Shown: one piece after another, positions 56,280 to 63,948 of the stretch
Numbering within the stretch: position 1 is the first letter of the stretch
Layout: every line of letters starts with the position of its first letter
IMG/VR virus record: IMGVR_UViG_3300012036_000005
Location: 1-64,000 of that record
Source of the DNA: a virus
Length of the DNA stretch: 64,000 nucleotides
Strand: one strand, 5' to 3'
Position numbers and translations under genes: made by a program
The notes under the pieces: generated by a model
Told to the model about the DNA's origin: nothing
Database searches by the model: none
The model's input: the letters and a program-made list of their open reading frames with translations, nothing else

Positions 56280-57485
56280 ATGCACTATAAATTTCCTAAG
56301 ATCAAACATATTAATGATATTCTACCTCATATCGAAGGACGTAAGGAATTCATAGTAGCAGAACGTGACGACTATACAGTAATCAATTATGTTGTAATGG
56401 GCAATGATACTTTCCCTCCAATTAAAGTTGTTGGCGGTTCCGCAAAGATGCGAGCAGAACGAGAAGCAGTTCATGCTCTCTTGCGAGAATGTCGCGGATT
56501 GATTTTTGATAAAAATGGATGTATTCTCTCGCGGCGCCTTCACAAATTTTTTAATGTTGGGGAACGAGAAGAAACTTTTGCGAAGAACATTGACTTATCT
56601 AAATCCCATGTTATCTTAGAAAAACTTGATGGATCTATGATCACTCCAATTTACATCAACGGATCTTTCCGTTGGGGAACTAAGATGGGAGTAACCGAAG
56701 TTGCAATGTTAGCAGAAGAATTTATTGTGGATCATCCACAATATGTAAAATTTGCAGGAATGTGTTATACTGCAGAAGTAACGCCGATCTTTGAGTTCTG
56801 CTCAAATAAACAACGCATTGTTGTTGATCATCCAACAGATCGATTAGTGCTCCTTGCTGTGCGTGATAACCTTAGTGGCGAGTATTGGTCTTATGATATG
56901 CTGATAGAATATAGTCAAATCTTTAACATTGATGTAGTCAAGGCATATCCAGGAACACCAGAAAGTATGGATCACCTAATTGAGTCTGTACGAGGTGAAG
57001 ATGAAGGTGAAGGTTGGGTTATCCGTTTTGATGACGGACATATGGTTAAAATTAAAAATGAATGGTACTTGCGTCTTCATAGGGTAAAAGATCGTATTCG
57101 ATTTGAACGAAATGTAGTCGATGTTATCTTAAACGAAGAGATTGATGATCTCAAATCGTTTATGATTGATGAAGACTTAGAACGTATTAATCGTTATGAA
57201 TCTAAATTTTGGTATGAACTTAATCGTCGAATTGAACTATATGAAGGAGTTGTGCAAGCATCAGTTTCTAAACACCGAGGAGACCGCAAAGCATTTGCTT
57301 TAGAAAGCAACGAATGGGAAAACAAGATGCTTCGAAGCATTGTTTTTCAGATGTGGGATTATCCCACATCTGTACGAGATGCTGTAATCGAACGACTTAG
57401 AAAGAGTTTGTCCTCGAATGTTAAATTTAACTCTGAAAAGGAAAATTTCATCCCAAGTGTTTCTTGGGAGGAGGTTTCTGAATGA
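56280..57485 (+). CDS. rnlA: T4 Rnl1-type RNA ligase (401 aa)
   Basis: EKLDGSMITPIY near residue 118 is the motif I lysine (KxDG). RWGTKMG (Ia/III region), TPIFEF, EGWVIRF and KIKNEWYLRLH complete motifs III-V. Length near T4 Rnl1 (374 aa). In T4, Rnl1 with Pnkp repairs tRNA cut by host anticodon nucleases; the phosphatase lies next to it here. Confidence 0.95.
   Translation: MHYKFPKIKHINDILPHIEGRKEFIVAERDDYTVINYVVMGNDTFPPIKVVGGSAKMRAEREAVHALLRECRGLIFDKNGCILSRRLHKFFNVGEREETFAKNIDLSKSHVILEKLDGSMITPIYINGSFRWGTKMGVTEVAMLAEEFIVDHPQYVKFAGMCYTAEVTPIFEFCSNKQRIVVDHPTDRLVLLAVRDNLSGEYWSYDMLIEYSQIFNIDVVKAYPGTPESMDHLIESVRGEDEGEGWVIRFDDGHMVKIKNEWYLRLHRVKDRIRFERNVVDVILNEEIDDLKSFMIDEDLERINRYESKFWYELNRRIELYEGVVQASVSKHRGDRKAFALESNEWENKMLRSIVFQMWDYPTSVRDAVIERLRKSLSSNVKFNSEKENFIPSVSWEEVSE
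57348..57372. other. Intragenic perfect inverted repeat in the RNA ligase gene
   Basis: CAGATGTGGGA, 3-nt loop, TCCCACATCTG inside the ligase reading frame. Confidence 0.75.
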
Positions 57486-57652
57486 TTGCAGAATATCTAT
57501 GTGGATGTGGATACAAATGGGAGACTGAAATCCAAGGTGGAAGTCTCCCACTTAATCATGACAAAGTACACTCAAGTCATTGCCCAAACTGTGGCAGCTT
57601 ATGGTTTAACTGGACTAATTATAAAAAAGAAAAAGAAGAAAAAAATGAATGA
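57482..57652 (+). CDS. Zinc-ribbon protein (56 aa)
   Basis: CGCGYKWE, then SHCPNCGS is a clean zinc-ribbon pair; a Lys/Glu tail follows. ATGA overlap with the ligase gene. A longer overlapping frame from TTG 57486 is less plausible. Confidence 0.8.
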   Translation: MIAEYLCGCGYKWETEIQGGSLPLNHDKVHSSHCPNCGSLWFNWTNYKKEKEEKNE

Positions 57653-57860
57653 AGAGAAACCAATTTATACAAGAATAGAAGGATTTTTAATTGAAAGAAC
57701 TAAAGATTCTTTTAGGATTATGGGAGAAGGCGAGTTATTGTCTTTTAGCAAAACTATCTTTGCACCGAATGCATCAGATGAAGATATAGCCGGTATGATA
57801 AGAGCAATTGAATATATTACATTGAAAAACATAAGACGATCATTAGGAATTGACCGATGA
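57645..57860 (+). CDS. Hypothetical protein (71 aa)
   Basis: Start set at ATG 57645, overlapping the zinc-ribbon stop by 8 bp. Beta-rich then helical (DEDIAGMIRAIEYI). Unrecognised. Confidence 0.75.
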   Translation: MNEEKPIYTRIEGFLIERTKDSFRIMGEGELLSFSKTIFAPNASDEDIAGMIRAIEYITLKNIRRSLGIDR

Positions 57861-57943
57861 ATTCATTCTCACACACTGTAATACTTTACGGACTTCTCGT
57901 TACGATATTTATTGTAACCGGTATTCATTTAGTTGGACATTGA
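57857..57943 (+). CDS. 28-aa single-pass membrane peptide
   Basis: MNSFSHTVILYGLLVTIFIV and on to HLVGH. ATGA overlap with the previous gene. Probably a small membrane protein. Confidence 0.55.
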   Translation: MNSFSHTVILYGLLVTIFIVTGIHLVGH

Positions 57944-57950
57944 TACAGAT

Positions 57951-58310
57951 ATGATATATCTTATAAGGAATATAAAAACAGGTGAATGGCACAAACGCGG
58001 ATATGCCGGGTATGAATGGAAGACAATGCCACACCAAAGCTGGCAAACTGGTGATTACAAGCGTGCGGTAGAAGAACTAGAAAGTGTTGGGTTTGATACG
58101 GGAGAGATTGTACTCTTTGGAATTGAGAATGTGATTCCTGTTGAACAATCAATTCAAGATCAAAAGAGATATGTCTGTAAACTACTTGAAGAGTATGTTC
58201 CTTACGAGGAAGCTGCTAAAAGAGACATTGATGCTATGTCTCAAAAAGATTACAAAAAATGGAAAGAAATACGCATAAAACTTAAGAGTCAAGACGCATT
58301 TCCAGGTTGA
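57951..58310 (+). CDS. Hypothetical protein (119 aa)
   Basis: Start set at ATG 57951. WHKRGYAGYEWKTMPHQSWQ, then a helical C-terminus. Unrecognised; ends in the -35 of the nadM promoter. Confidence 0.78.
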   Translation: MIYLIRNIKTGEWHKRGYAGYEWKTMPHQSWQTGDYKRAVEELESVGFDTGEIVLFGIENVIPVEQSIQDQKRYVCKLLEEYVPYEEAAKRDIDAMSQKDYKKWKEIRIKLKSQDAFPG

Positions 58311-58334
58311 CGAATATAAATAAAAGTGTATAAT
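58307..58334 (+). promoter_or_regulatory. nadM promoter with embedded late box
   Basis: TTGACG (58307-58312), 16-bp spacer, TATAAT (58329-58334). The spacer contains TATAAATA (58315-58322), so early and late polymerases could both use it. Confidence 0.75.
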
Positions 58335-58342
58335 ATAAGAGC

Positions 58343-58392
58343 TAAGGGATAGACCCTAACGCTATACAACAAGCAAAGGAGTTTTGCTATGA
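58343..58392 (+). promoter_or_regulatory. nadM leader: two hairpins shared with nadV
   Basis: Hairpin 1: AGGG-ATAGA-CCCT (58345-58357). Hairpin 2: AGCAAA-GGAGT-TTTGCT (58372-58388), with the Shine-Dalgarno GGAG in the loop and ATG one nucleotide after. 25 nt at 58368-58392 are identical to 60071-60095. Confidence 0.75.
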
Positions 58393-59450
58393 ATAAAGAA
58401 TATGATCTACTCGTCTTTATTGGACGATTTCAACCCTTCCATAATGGACATAAAAAAGTAATTGACCGAGCGCTAGAACTAGCCAATGATGTACTAGTTC
58501 TAGTTGGCTCTTCAAATCGAGGCCGTGAAGGCCGGCATCCTTTTACATTTGCAGAGAGAAAATTTATGATCGAATCATGTTATTATCATGATGAGATTGA
58601 TTATGCTCTCCATGTAAACTCAATTAACGATTATACATACAATGATAATCGATGGATTAGACAGGTCCTTGATCAAATTGAATCAGCAAAGGAAGAACTA
58701 GATCTCCCTAAAGATGCTCGAATTGGACTAATTGGTTGTGAAAAGGATAAGAGCAGTTTCTATCTGAAGTTGTTTCCAACTCTTGAAAATGTTGCAGTTG
58801 ATTACTCAGACAAGATTAATGCAACAGATTTGCGTCAATTGTATTGGACATATGGTATTTACAATCATTGGCGAGATACCGGAGCTCAAGGTTCTACATT
58901 GAAAGAGTCTGTTCCTATTGGAGCCTTTGATTTTCTTAGTGATTTTTTGAAGACAGAAGAATATTCTAATTTGGTCGAAGAAGTTAAGTTTATCGAACAG
59001 TATAAAATCAGTGTTCAAAAGTATCCTCGAATTGAGCACACAGTTGATGCAGTAGTTGTACAGAGCGGACACATTCTTCTTATTCGTCGCCGTTCTGCAC
59101 CTGGAAAACACAAATGGGCTCTTCCAGGTGGATTTATTCATCAAGATGAACGTCTTGAGGATTCAATGATTCGAGAACTACGAGAAGAAACTGGTATTAA
59201 AGTTCCTGAAGCAGTTCTTCGAGGATCAATAAAGAATAGCAAGTGTTATGATGATCCACACAGATCTGAACGTGGTCGTCTTATTACTCAAGCATTTCAT
59301 ATTGCACTTCCTCGAGATACTACATTGCCGAAGGTAAAGGGTATGGACGATGCTGACAAAGCTAAATGGCTACCCCTTAACGAACTAGAACCAACAATGA
59401 TGTTTGAAGATCATTTCTTTATCATCGACGACATGCTTGGAGGTGTGTAA
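58389..59450 (+). CDS. nadM: Bifunctional NMN adenylyltransferase/Nudix hydrolase (353 aa)
   Basis: Residues 1-180: GRFQPFHNGHKKVIDRAL, with the (H/T)xGH site, and GREGRHPFTFAERKFMI form the NMN adenylyltransferase (NMN + ATP to NAD). Residues 210-353: GGFIHQDERLEDSMIRELRE then ETGI is a perfect Nudix box (ADP-ribose pyrophosphatase type). Similar to NatV-like phage enzymes. Works with NadV downstream. Confidence 0.95.
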   Translation: MNKEYDLLVFIGRFQPFHNGHKKVIDRALELANDVLVLVGSSNRGREGRHPFTFAERKFMIESCYYHDEIDYALHVNSINDYTYNDNRWIRQVLDQIESAKEELDLPKDARIGLIGCEKDKSSFYLKLFPTLENVAVDYSDKINATDLRQLYWTYGIYNHWRDTGAQGSTLKESVPIGAFDFLSDFLKTEEYSNLVEEVKFIEQYKISVQKYPRIEHTVDAVVVQSGHILLIRRRSAPGKHKWALPGGFIHQDERLEDSMIRELREETGIKVPEAVLRGSIKNSKCYDDPHRSERGRLITQAFHIALPRDTTLPKVKGMDDADKAKWLPLNELEPTMMFEDHFFIIDDMLGGV

Positions 59451-59683
59451 TGGAAGCAGCTATTGAATACCTTAAAAAAGAAGGCTTTGTATTTGCAGAG
59501 ATTGTCGACAACGAGTCAATTTATCTAAAAGGTAATATTGCCGTGTTAATTGAACCTGCTGACGAGTACAATACAGCCTGGGCAATAGGTAGTGCCCTGC
59601 GCAAAGGCTATGACTGGAATATTTCAGGAATAGATGGGAATAATTACCTTGTTGATGTATTCGAGGAGGTGTTGGATGACTGA
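59450..59683 (+). CDS. Hypothetical protein (77 aa)
   Basis: Small alpha/beta protein (YLKKEGFVFAEIVDNESIYL), TAATG overlap with nadM behind GGAGG. Unrecognised; between nadM and nadV. Confidence 0.78.
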   Translation: MEAAIEYLKKEGFVFAEIVDNESIYLKGNIAVLIEPADEYNTAWAIGSALRKGYDWNISGIDGNNYLVDVFEEVLDD

Positions 59684-60014
59684 TTATTGGGATTTACAGA
59701 AGAAACAAGTAAAACTTCGAGGTGAATTAGATGCTGTCGAAGAAAAGCTAAAAAGCGCCAAACAGGCACTTACTGAGAATCCAATTTTTCTTGTTGCCGA
59801 AGCTTTGCACAAACAACTTTGTCGTCATAACCATACAGACGGTTGTGCTTGGTACTACGAAAAATGGGAAACCCCTGGCGCCGAACGTATGAGATGGGTT
59901 AACATTGCAAGAAGAGTCATACCGTTGCTTAGACAGGATCCTGGTCCGGATGCACAGGATCAAACCGAATATATTGTGAAGCTGATCGACGCAGCAACCG
60001 GAAATTACACTTGA
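59676..60014 (+). CDS. Hypothetical helical protein (112 aa)
   Basis: Start set at ATG 59676 behind GAGGAGG. A coiled-coil N-terminus (KLRGELDAVEEKLKSAKQAL), then LCRHNHTDGCAWYYEKW. Unrecognised. Confidence 0.8.
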   Translation: MTDYWDLQKKQVKLRGELDAVEEKLKSAKQALTENPIFLVAEALHKQLCRHNHTDGCAWYYEKWETPGAERMRWVNIARRVIPLLRQDPGPDAQDQTEYIVKLIDAATGNYT

Positions 60015-60039
60015 CACAAGAGGTGACAAGTGCTATAAT
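60011..60039 (+). promoter_or_regulatory. Sigma70-type promoter for nadV
   Basis: TTGACA (60011-60016), 17-bp spacer, TATAAT (60034-60039): full consensus. Confidence 0.9.
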
Positions 60040-60046
60040 ATAAACA

Positions 60047-60095
60047 ATAGATGATAGACATCTATTTTAAAACAAGCAAAGGAGTTTTGCTATGA
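60047..60095 (+). promoter_or_regulatory. nadV leader: two hairpins shared with nadM
   Basis: Hairpin 1: ATAGATG-ATAGA-CATCTAT (60047-60065), same loop as nadM but a different stem. Hairpin 2: AGCAAA-GGAGT-TTTGCT (60075-60091), identical to nadM, presenting GGAG in its loop. Confidence 0.75.
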
Positions 60096-61483
60096 TTACA
60101 GATAACATTCTACTGATGACGGACAGTTACAAAGCGTCACATTTCCTACAATACCCAAAGGGTACTGAACGAGTAAGTTCGTACATTGAAAGCCGAGGCG
60201 GAAAATGGAACCGTACAGTTTTCTTTGGATTGCAAATGTTCCTCAAGCAATATTTGTCAAAGCCAATCACTCAAGAAATGATTGACGAAGCTGAGGAATT
60301 TTGGACAGCACATGGTGAACCTTTTAATCGTGATGGATGGATGCACATTCTAAACAATCACGAAGGTCGTCTTCCGATTGAGATCGAAGCTGTTCCAGAA
60401 GGAACAGTGGTTCCAACTAGTAATGTACTTGTCCAATTGGTCAACACTGATCCAGAAGTTCCTTGGCTAACTTCTTTTATGGAAACTGCATTGCTTCGAG
60501 CAGTTTGGTATCCAACAACTGTTGCCACTAACTCTTTCTCTGCTAAGGAAGTTATCTATCGTGCATTGCAGGAGACAGCAGACGATCCTGATGCAGAGAT
60601 TGGATTTAAGATGCACGACTTTGGTGCACGAGGAGTTTCTAGTCGAGAATCTGCTATGATTGGCGGTGCCTCGCATTTGGTAAACTTCTTGGGTACTGAT
60701 ACTGTTGAAGGGGTTCTTGCTGTTCGTAAGTTTTATGGAGAATCAATGGCAGGATTTTCAATTCCTGCAAGTGAACATAGCACTGTTACTTCTTGGGGTG
60801 GACCTCGAGGAGAAGTAGATGCAATGCGCAACATGGTCAAGCAATTTGGAAAACCGGGCGCACTTGTGGCTTTTGTATCAGACAGCTATGACATCTACAA
60901 TGCCACAAGCAACCTCTGGGGCGACACGTTGCTTGAAGAAGTCAAAGCAAGCGGTGCCACTATTATTGTGCGTCCTGACTCTGGAGATCCAACAGTTGTT
61001 CCAATCGAAGTAATCGAACTCCTAATGGAAAAGGTTGGTTATGAAACTAACTCAAAGGGATACAAAGTCCTACCGAGTTACTTCCGTGTTATTCAAGGCG
61101 ATGGTATTAATGTTGATACCATCAAAGTTATCCTTGATAAGATGAAGGAAAAAGGATTGTCAGCATCAAACATCGCGTTTGGTCAAGGAGGAGGACTTCT
61201 GCAACAACTTGATCGAGATACACTCAAGTTTGCAATGAAGGCTAGCTCAATTCAGATTAATGGTCGGTGGAATGACGTCTACAAAGATCCAATTACTGAC
61301 ATAGGCAAGCAGAGCAAGCGTGGTCGACTTTCACTAATTAAAAACGGTGAAGAATTTCGTACTGTGAGACGCGAGGATGCAGCAGGCGGAGAGCAAATGC
61401 TTGAAACTGTATACAAGAACGGTCGAATTCTTAAGACGACTAATTTTGCACAAATTCGTGCTCGAGCAGCATCTGCAATCTAA
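60092..61483 (+). CDS. nadV: Nicotinamide phosphoribosyltransferase (463 aa)
   Basis: Makes NMN from nicotinamide and PRPP. Blocks include LMTDSYKASHFLQYPKGTER, MHDFGARGVSSRESA, IIVRPDSGDPTVVP and FGQGGGLLQQ, the NAMPT active-site regions. With NadM it completes nicotinamide to NAD. Full length for the family; terminator follows. Confidence 0.96.
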   Translation: MITDNILLMTDSYKASHFLQYPKGTERVSSYIESRGGKWNRTVFFGLQMFLKQYLSKPITQEMIDEAEEFWTAHGEPFNRDGWMHILNNHEGRLPIEIEAVPEGTVVPTSNVLVQLVNTDPEVPWLTSFMETALLRAVWYPTTVATNSFSAKEVIYRALQETADDPDAEIGFKMHDFGARGVSSRESAMIGGASHLVNFLGTDTVEGVLAVRKFYGESMAGFSIPASEHSTVTSWGGPRGEVDAMRNMVKQFGKPGALVAFVSDSYDIYNATSNLWGDTLLEEVKASGATIIVRPDSGDPTVVPIEVIELLMEKVGYETNSKGYKVLPSYFRVIQGDGINVDTIKVILDKMKEKGLSASNIAFGQGGGLLQQLDRDTLKFAMKASSIQINGRWNDVYKDPITDIGKQSKRGRLSLIKNGEEFRTVRREDAAGGEQMLETVYKNGRILKTTNFAQIRARAASAI

Positions 61484-61485
61484 TA

Positions 61486-61516
61486 AGAATAGGTCAAGTT
61501 TAACTTGGCCTATTCT
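61486..61516 (+). terminator. nadV terminator
   Basis: AGAATAGGTCAAG/CTTGGCCTATTCT, 13-bp stem (one G-U), loop TTTAA, then CTTGACA of the next promoter. Confidence 0.8.
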
Positions 61517-61517
61517 C

Positions 61518-61548
61518 TTGACAAATTAGAGAAATATGTTAATATAGT
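61518..61548 (+). promoter_or_regulatory. Sigma70-type promoter
   Basis: TTGACA (61518-61523), TATAGT (61543-61548); the 19-bp spacer is long. Confidence 0.6.
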
Positions 61549-61581
61549 GTATAAGAGATTATTAAATTAACAGGAGAGCAA

Positions 61582-62262
61582 ATGAAAATTTATATTGGAC
61601 CATATAAAAAATGGTGGGGACCATATCAAATTGCAGAGTTACTTTGCTTTTGGGTTAAAGAAACAAAAGATGAATATGGATTCCCGGCAAAGCCTAAATG
61701 GGTACATGATTTTGGTACTCGGCTTTCTGAAACTCCATTGTATAAAATATGCAACTGGATTGAGAGCAAGAGAGAACGTACTATTAAAATACGAATTGAT
61801 AAGTACGATACCTGGAGTATGGACGACACACTTGCTCGAATTATATTACCAATGCTTTTGCAATTAAAGGTAGCTAAGAATGGATCTCCATTCGTTGATG
61901 ACGAAGATGTTCCTGAACATCTTCGTTCAAGTGCCGCTCCTCCAACAGAAAATGAGTGGGACACAGATGACAATCATCACAAGCGTTGGGATTGGATTTT
62001 AGAAGAAATGATATGGGCATTTGAACAAAAGTTAACTGACTGGGAATCTCAATACTATTCTGGAGAACATGATATTAATTGGGATCCAGTTGATGAAAAC
62101 GGAAATATAATCAAAGACGAAGACGATGCTAAAAGTTACCGCATGGTATTTGGTCCTAACGACACTTTTGAGATTGACATAGAAAAAAGAACAATACACG
62201 CAAATCGGATAGCAAATGGTTTCCGATTGTTTGGCAAATACTATGAAGGACTTTGGTGCTAA
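61582..62262 (+). CDS. Conserved phage protein (226 aa)
   Basis: KIYIGPYKKWWGPYQIAELL and KYDTWSMDDTLARIILPML are typical of a phage protein found in many large phages (from memory); function unknown. AGGAG site. Acidic, Trp-rich. Confidence 0.85.
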   Translation: MKIYIGPYKKWWGPYQIAELLCFWVKETKDEYGFPAKPKWVHDFGTRLSETPLYKICNWIESKRERTIKIRIDKYDTWSMDDTLARIILPMLLQLKVAKNGSPFVDDEDVPEHLRSSAAPPTENEWDTDDNHHKRWDWILEEMIWAFEQKLTDWESQYYSGEHDINWDPVDENGNIIKDEDDAKSYRMVFGPNDTFEIDIEKRTIHANRIANGFRLFGKYYEGLWC

Positions 62263-62263
62263 T

Positions 62264-62638
62264 ATGGAATATACAATCTTAATAATGCTTGCTCTCTTAA
62301 CGACGAAACATTTAATAATTGATTTCTTCCTTCAGGTTCCTTTTATGCATCAGAACAAACATCTTTGGACTCACCCCGGAGGTTGGTGTCATGCTGGATT
62401 GCACGGAATAGGAACTATTCTTTGTTTGATTTGGTGGGTAAATCTTCCTTTGTTATTTACTGTTGCTCTAGCAGAGATCCTTATTCATTTTTTAACTGAT
62501 CTCTCAAAAATGAGAATAGGTAAACATTTTGGTTGGGGACCTAACACTCATGCAGAATTTTGGTGGGCAATGGGAGCTGACCAATGGGTGCATAGTATGA
62601 CTTATATAGGAATTATTTTAGCGGTGATAAAAATATGA
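62264..62638 (+). CDS. DUF3307 membrane protein (124 aa)
   Basis: Start set at ATG 62264. HLIIDFFLQVP, WCHAGLHGIGTILCL and FGWGPNTHAEFWWAMGADQ with three or four membrane segments match DUF3307, function unknown. Confidence 0.85.
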   Translation: MEYTILIMLALLTTKHLIIDFFLQVPFMHQNKHLWTHPGGWCHAGLHGIGTILCLIWWVNLPLLFTVALAEILIHFLTDLSKMRIGKHFGWGPNTHAEFWWAMGADQWVHSMTYIGIILAVIKI

Positions 62639-63330
62639 TAGTTTGTCAAGAAGACAAAGACCCAGATCTTTCTCAAAAATATAATATGGATATAGATCCA
62701 ATTGCTCTTGAAATTGTTATAAGAGAAAAAGTTGGTAATAATAGTTCTTACGCTATGATATCTGCAGTAATAGACGACTGTGTAAGTTCCTTTAGCTTGC
62801 ACATAAAAGATAGCCATATAAATCAAGCGAATCAAATTCGAAATTATTACAAACATAAGATGCTACATAAGATGTTGAAAGGAGAACATCTCTCAAACTT
62901 TCAACATGCTTTGTATGAGATCGTAAACAAGGATTTACCTAAACAAGTTACATATGATGAACTTAGGATACTTTCAAAATTATCAGATTTCTATAAAGAA
63001 GATAAAGATTACGAAGTTATAGAAAAAAGATTTAAAAATTATACCAAGATTAATAATGGTAAAATTTTTCATCTTAACAATGAAAAAATTCAATATATTA
63101 AGAATATAGAGAGAATATCCAAAACAGAAAAATCAAAAAGATACTGGTTTAACACGGAAAATAATATATTGCTTTGTATACTGCTAGACTTAAATAACCC
63201 GCTAGAGTGCCTGCTTAAACGCGAAGTAGCGCATGATAAATTGTTAACAGTAAATGCAACTTGTTATCCTGGTGTCATTCCAGGAAGAGATATTAAATTC
63301 TACCAATTGGGTGAATGGAAAATTGTATGA
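62635..63330 (+). CDS. Hypothetical protein (231 aa)
   Basis: Lys/Asn/Ile-rich, helical; no domain recognised. ATGA overlap with the DUF3307 gene. Confidence 0.8.
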   Translation: MIVCQEDKDPDLSQKYNMDIDPIALEIVIREKVGNNSSYAMISAVIDDCVSSFSLHIKDSHINQANQIRNYYKHKMLHKMLKGEHLSNFQHALYEIVNKDLPKQVTYDELRILSKLSDFYKEDKDYEVIEKRFKNYTKINNGKIFHLNNEKIQYIKNIERISKTEKSKRYWFNTENNILLCILLDLNNPLECLLKREVAHDKLLTVNATCYPGVIPGRDIKFYQLGEWKIV

Positions 63331-63596
63331 ATAAAGAACAAAAGATTAATTTCGTCGCCGAATTAGCAATGGAAGTTGAAATATTTGACCGGATCAATTG
63401 GGGCGAACTAAATATTAATAAGGAAGAAGCCTTTTTAAATATAGCAGAAAAGGTATGTAATCAAGCCGAAACTGTTTCTGAAGACCAAAGAGATATAGTT
63501 AATGCTACAACTATAACTAAACTCCTTGTTGAAAACATGGTTTTAAACATTTTAATTGAGAAGATGAGAGATGGATATCGAGGAGAAAAAAACTGA
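63327..63596 (+). CDS. Hypothetical protein (89 aa)
   Basis: Start set at ATG 63327, ATGA overlap with the previous gene. Helical, acidic. Unrecognised. Confidence 0.75.
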   Translation: MNKEQKINFVAELAMEVEIFDRINWGELNINKEEAFLNIAEKVCNQAETVSEDQRDIVNATTITKLLVENMVLNILIEKMRDGYRGEKN

Positions 63597-63948
63597 ATCT
63601 AATACTGATGAAATAGATCCCATAAAGAAACTTTTTCAAGATGCTAATCGAGAAAAGAGAAAATTAAGAGATCGGTTAAAAGAATTAGAAACAGAAGTAG
63701 AAGTACTCACACCAACTACACCAACCGGTACATTTGATTGGTATATCAAATGGATAGCTGTATTTTTTGGTGTTGGTGGAATTTTCTTAGCATCAGCTGG
63801 TTATACAATAATAGGGCCTTCATTCTATCTAATATCTTCCATATGTTGGGTATTAGTAGGAATGAATTGGCAAGATAGGGCTATAATGATAGGTAGTTCG
63901 ATTAGTGGAACCGCGGTAGCACTACAAATGATGGAGTTATTAAAATGA
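63571..63948 (+). CDS. Membrane protein with coiled-coil N-terminus (125 aa)
   Basis: Charged helix (KRKLRDRLKELETEVEVL), then two or three hydrophobic segments (IAVFFGVGGIFLASAGYTII, FYLISSICWVLVGM). Overlaps the preceding gene by 26 bp. Confidence 0.78.
   Translation: MDIEEKKTESNTDEIDPIKKLFQDANREKRKLRDRLKELETEVEVLTPTTPTGTFDWYIKWIAVFFGVGGIFLASAGYTIIGPSFYLISSICWVLVGMNWQDRAIMIGSSISGTAVALQMMELLK

Noticed and set aside
57486-57860. 124-codon frame from TTG across the zinc-ribbon gene
   Set aside because: The overlapping frame encodes a clear zinc ribbon with ATGA coupling, and the second half has its own ATG at 57645.
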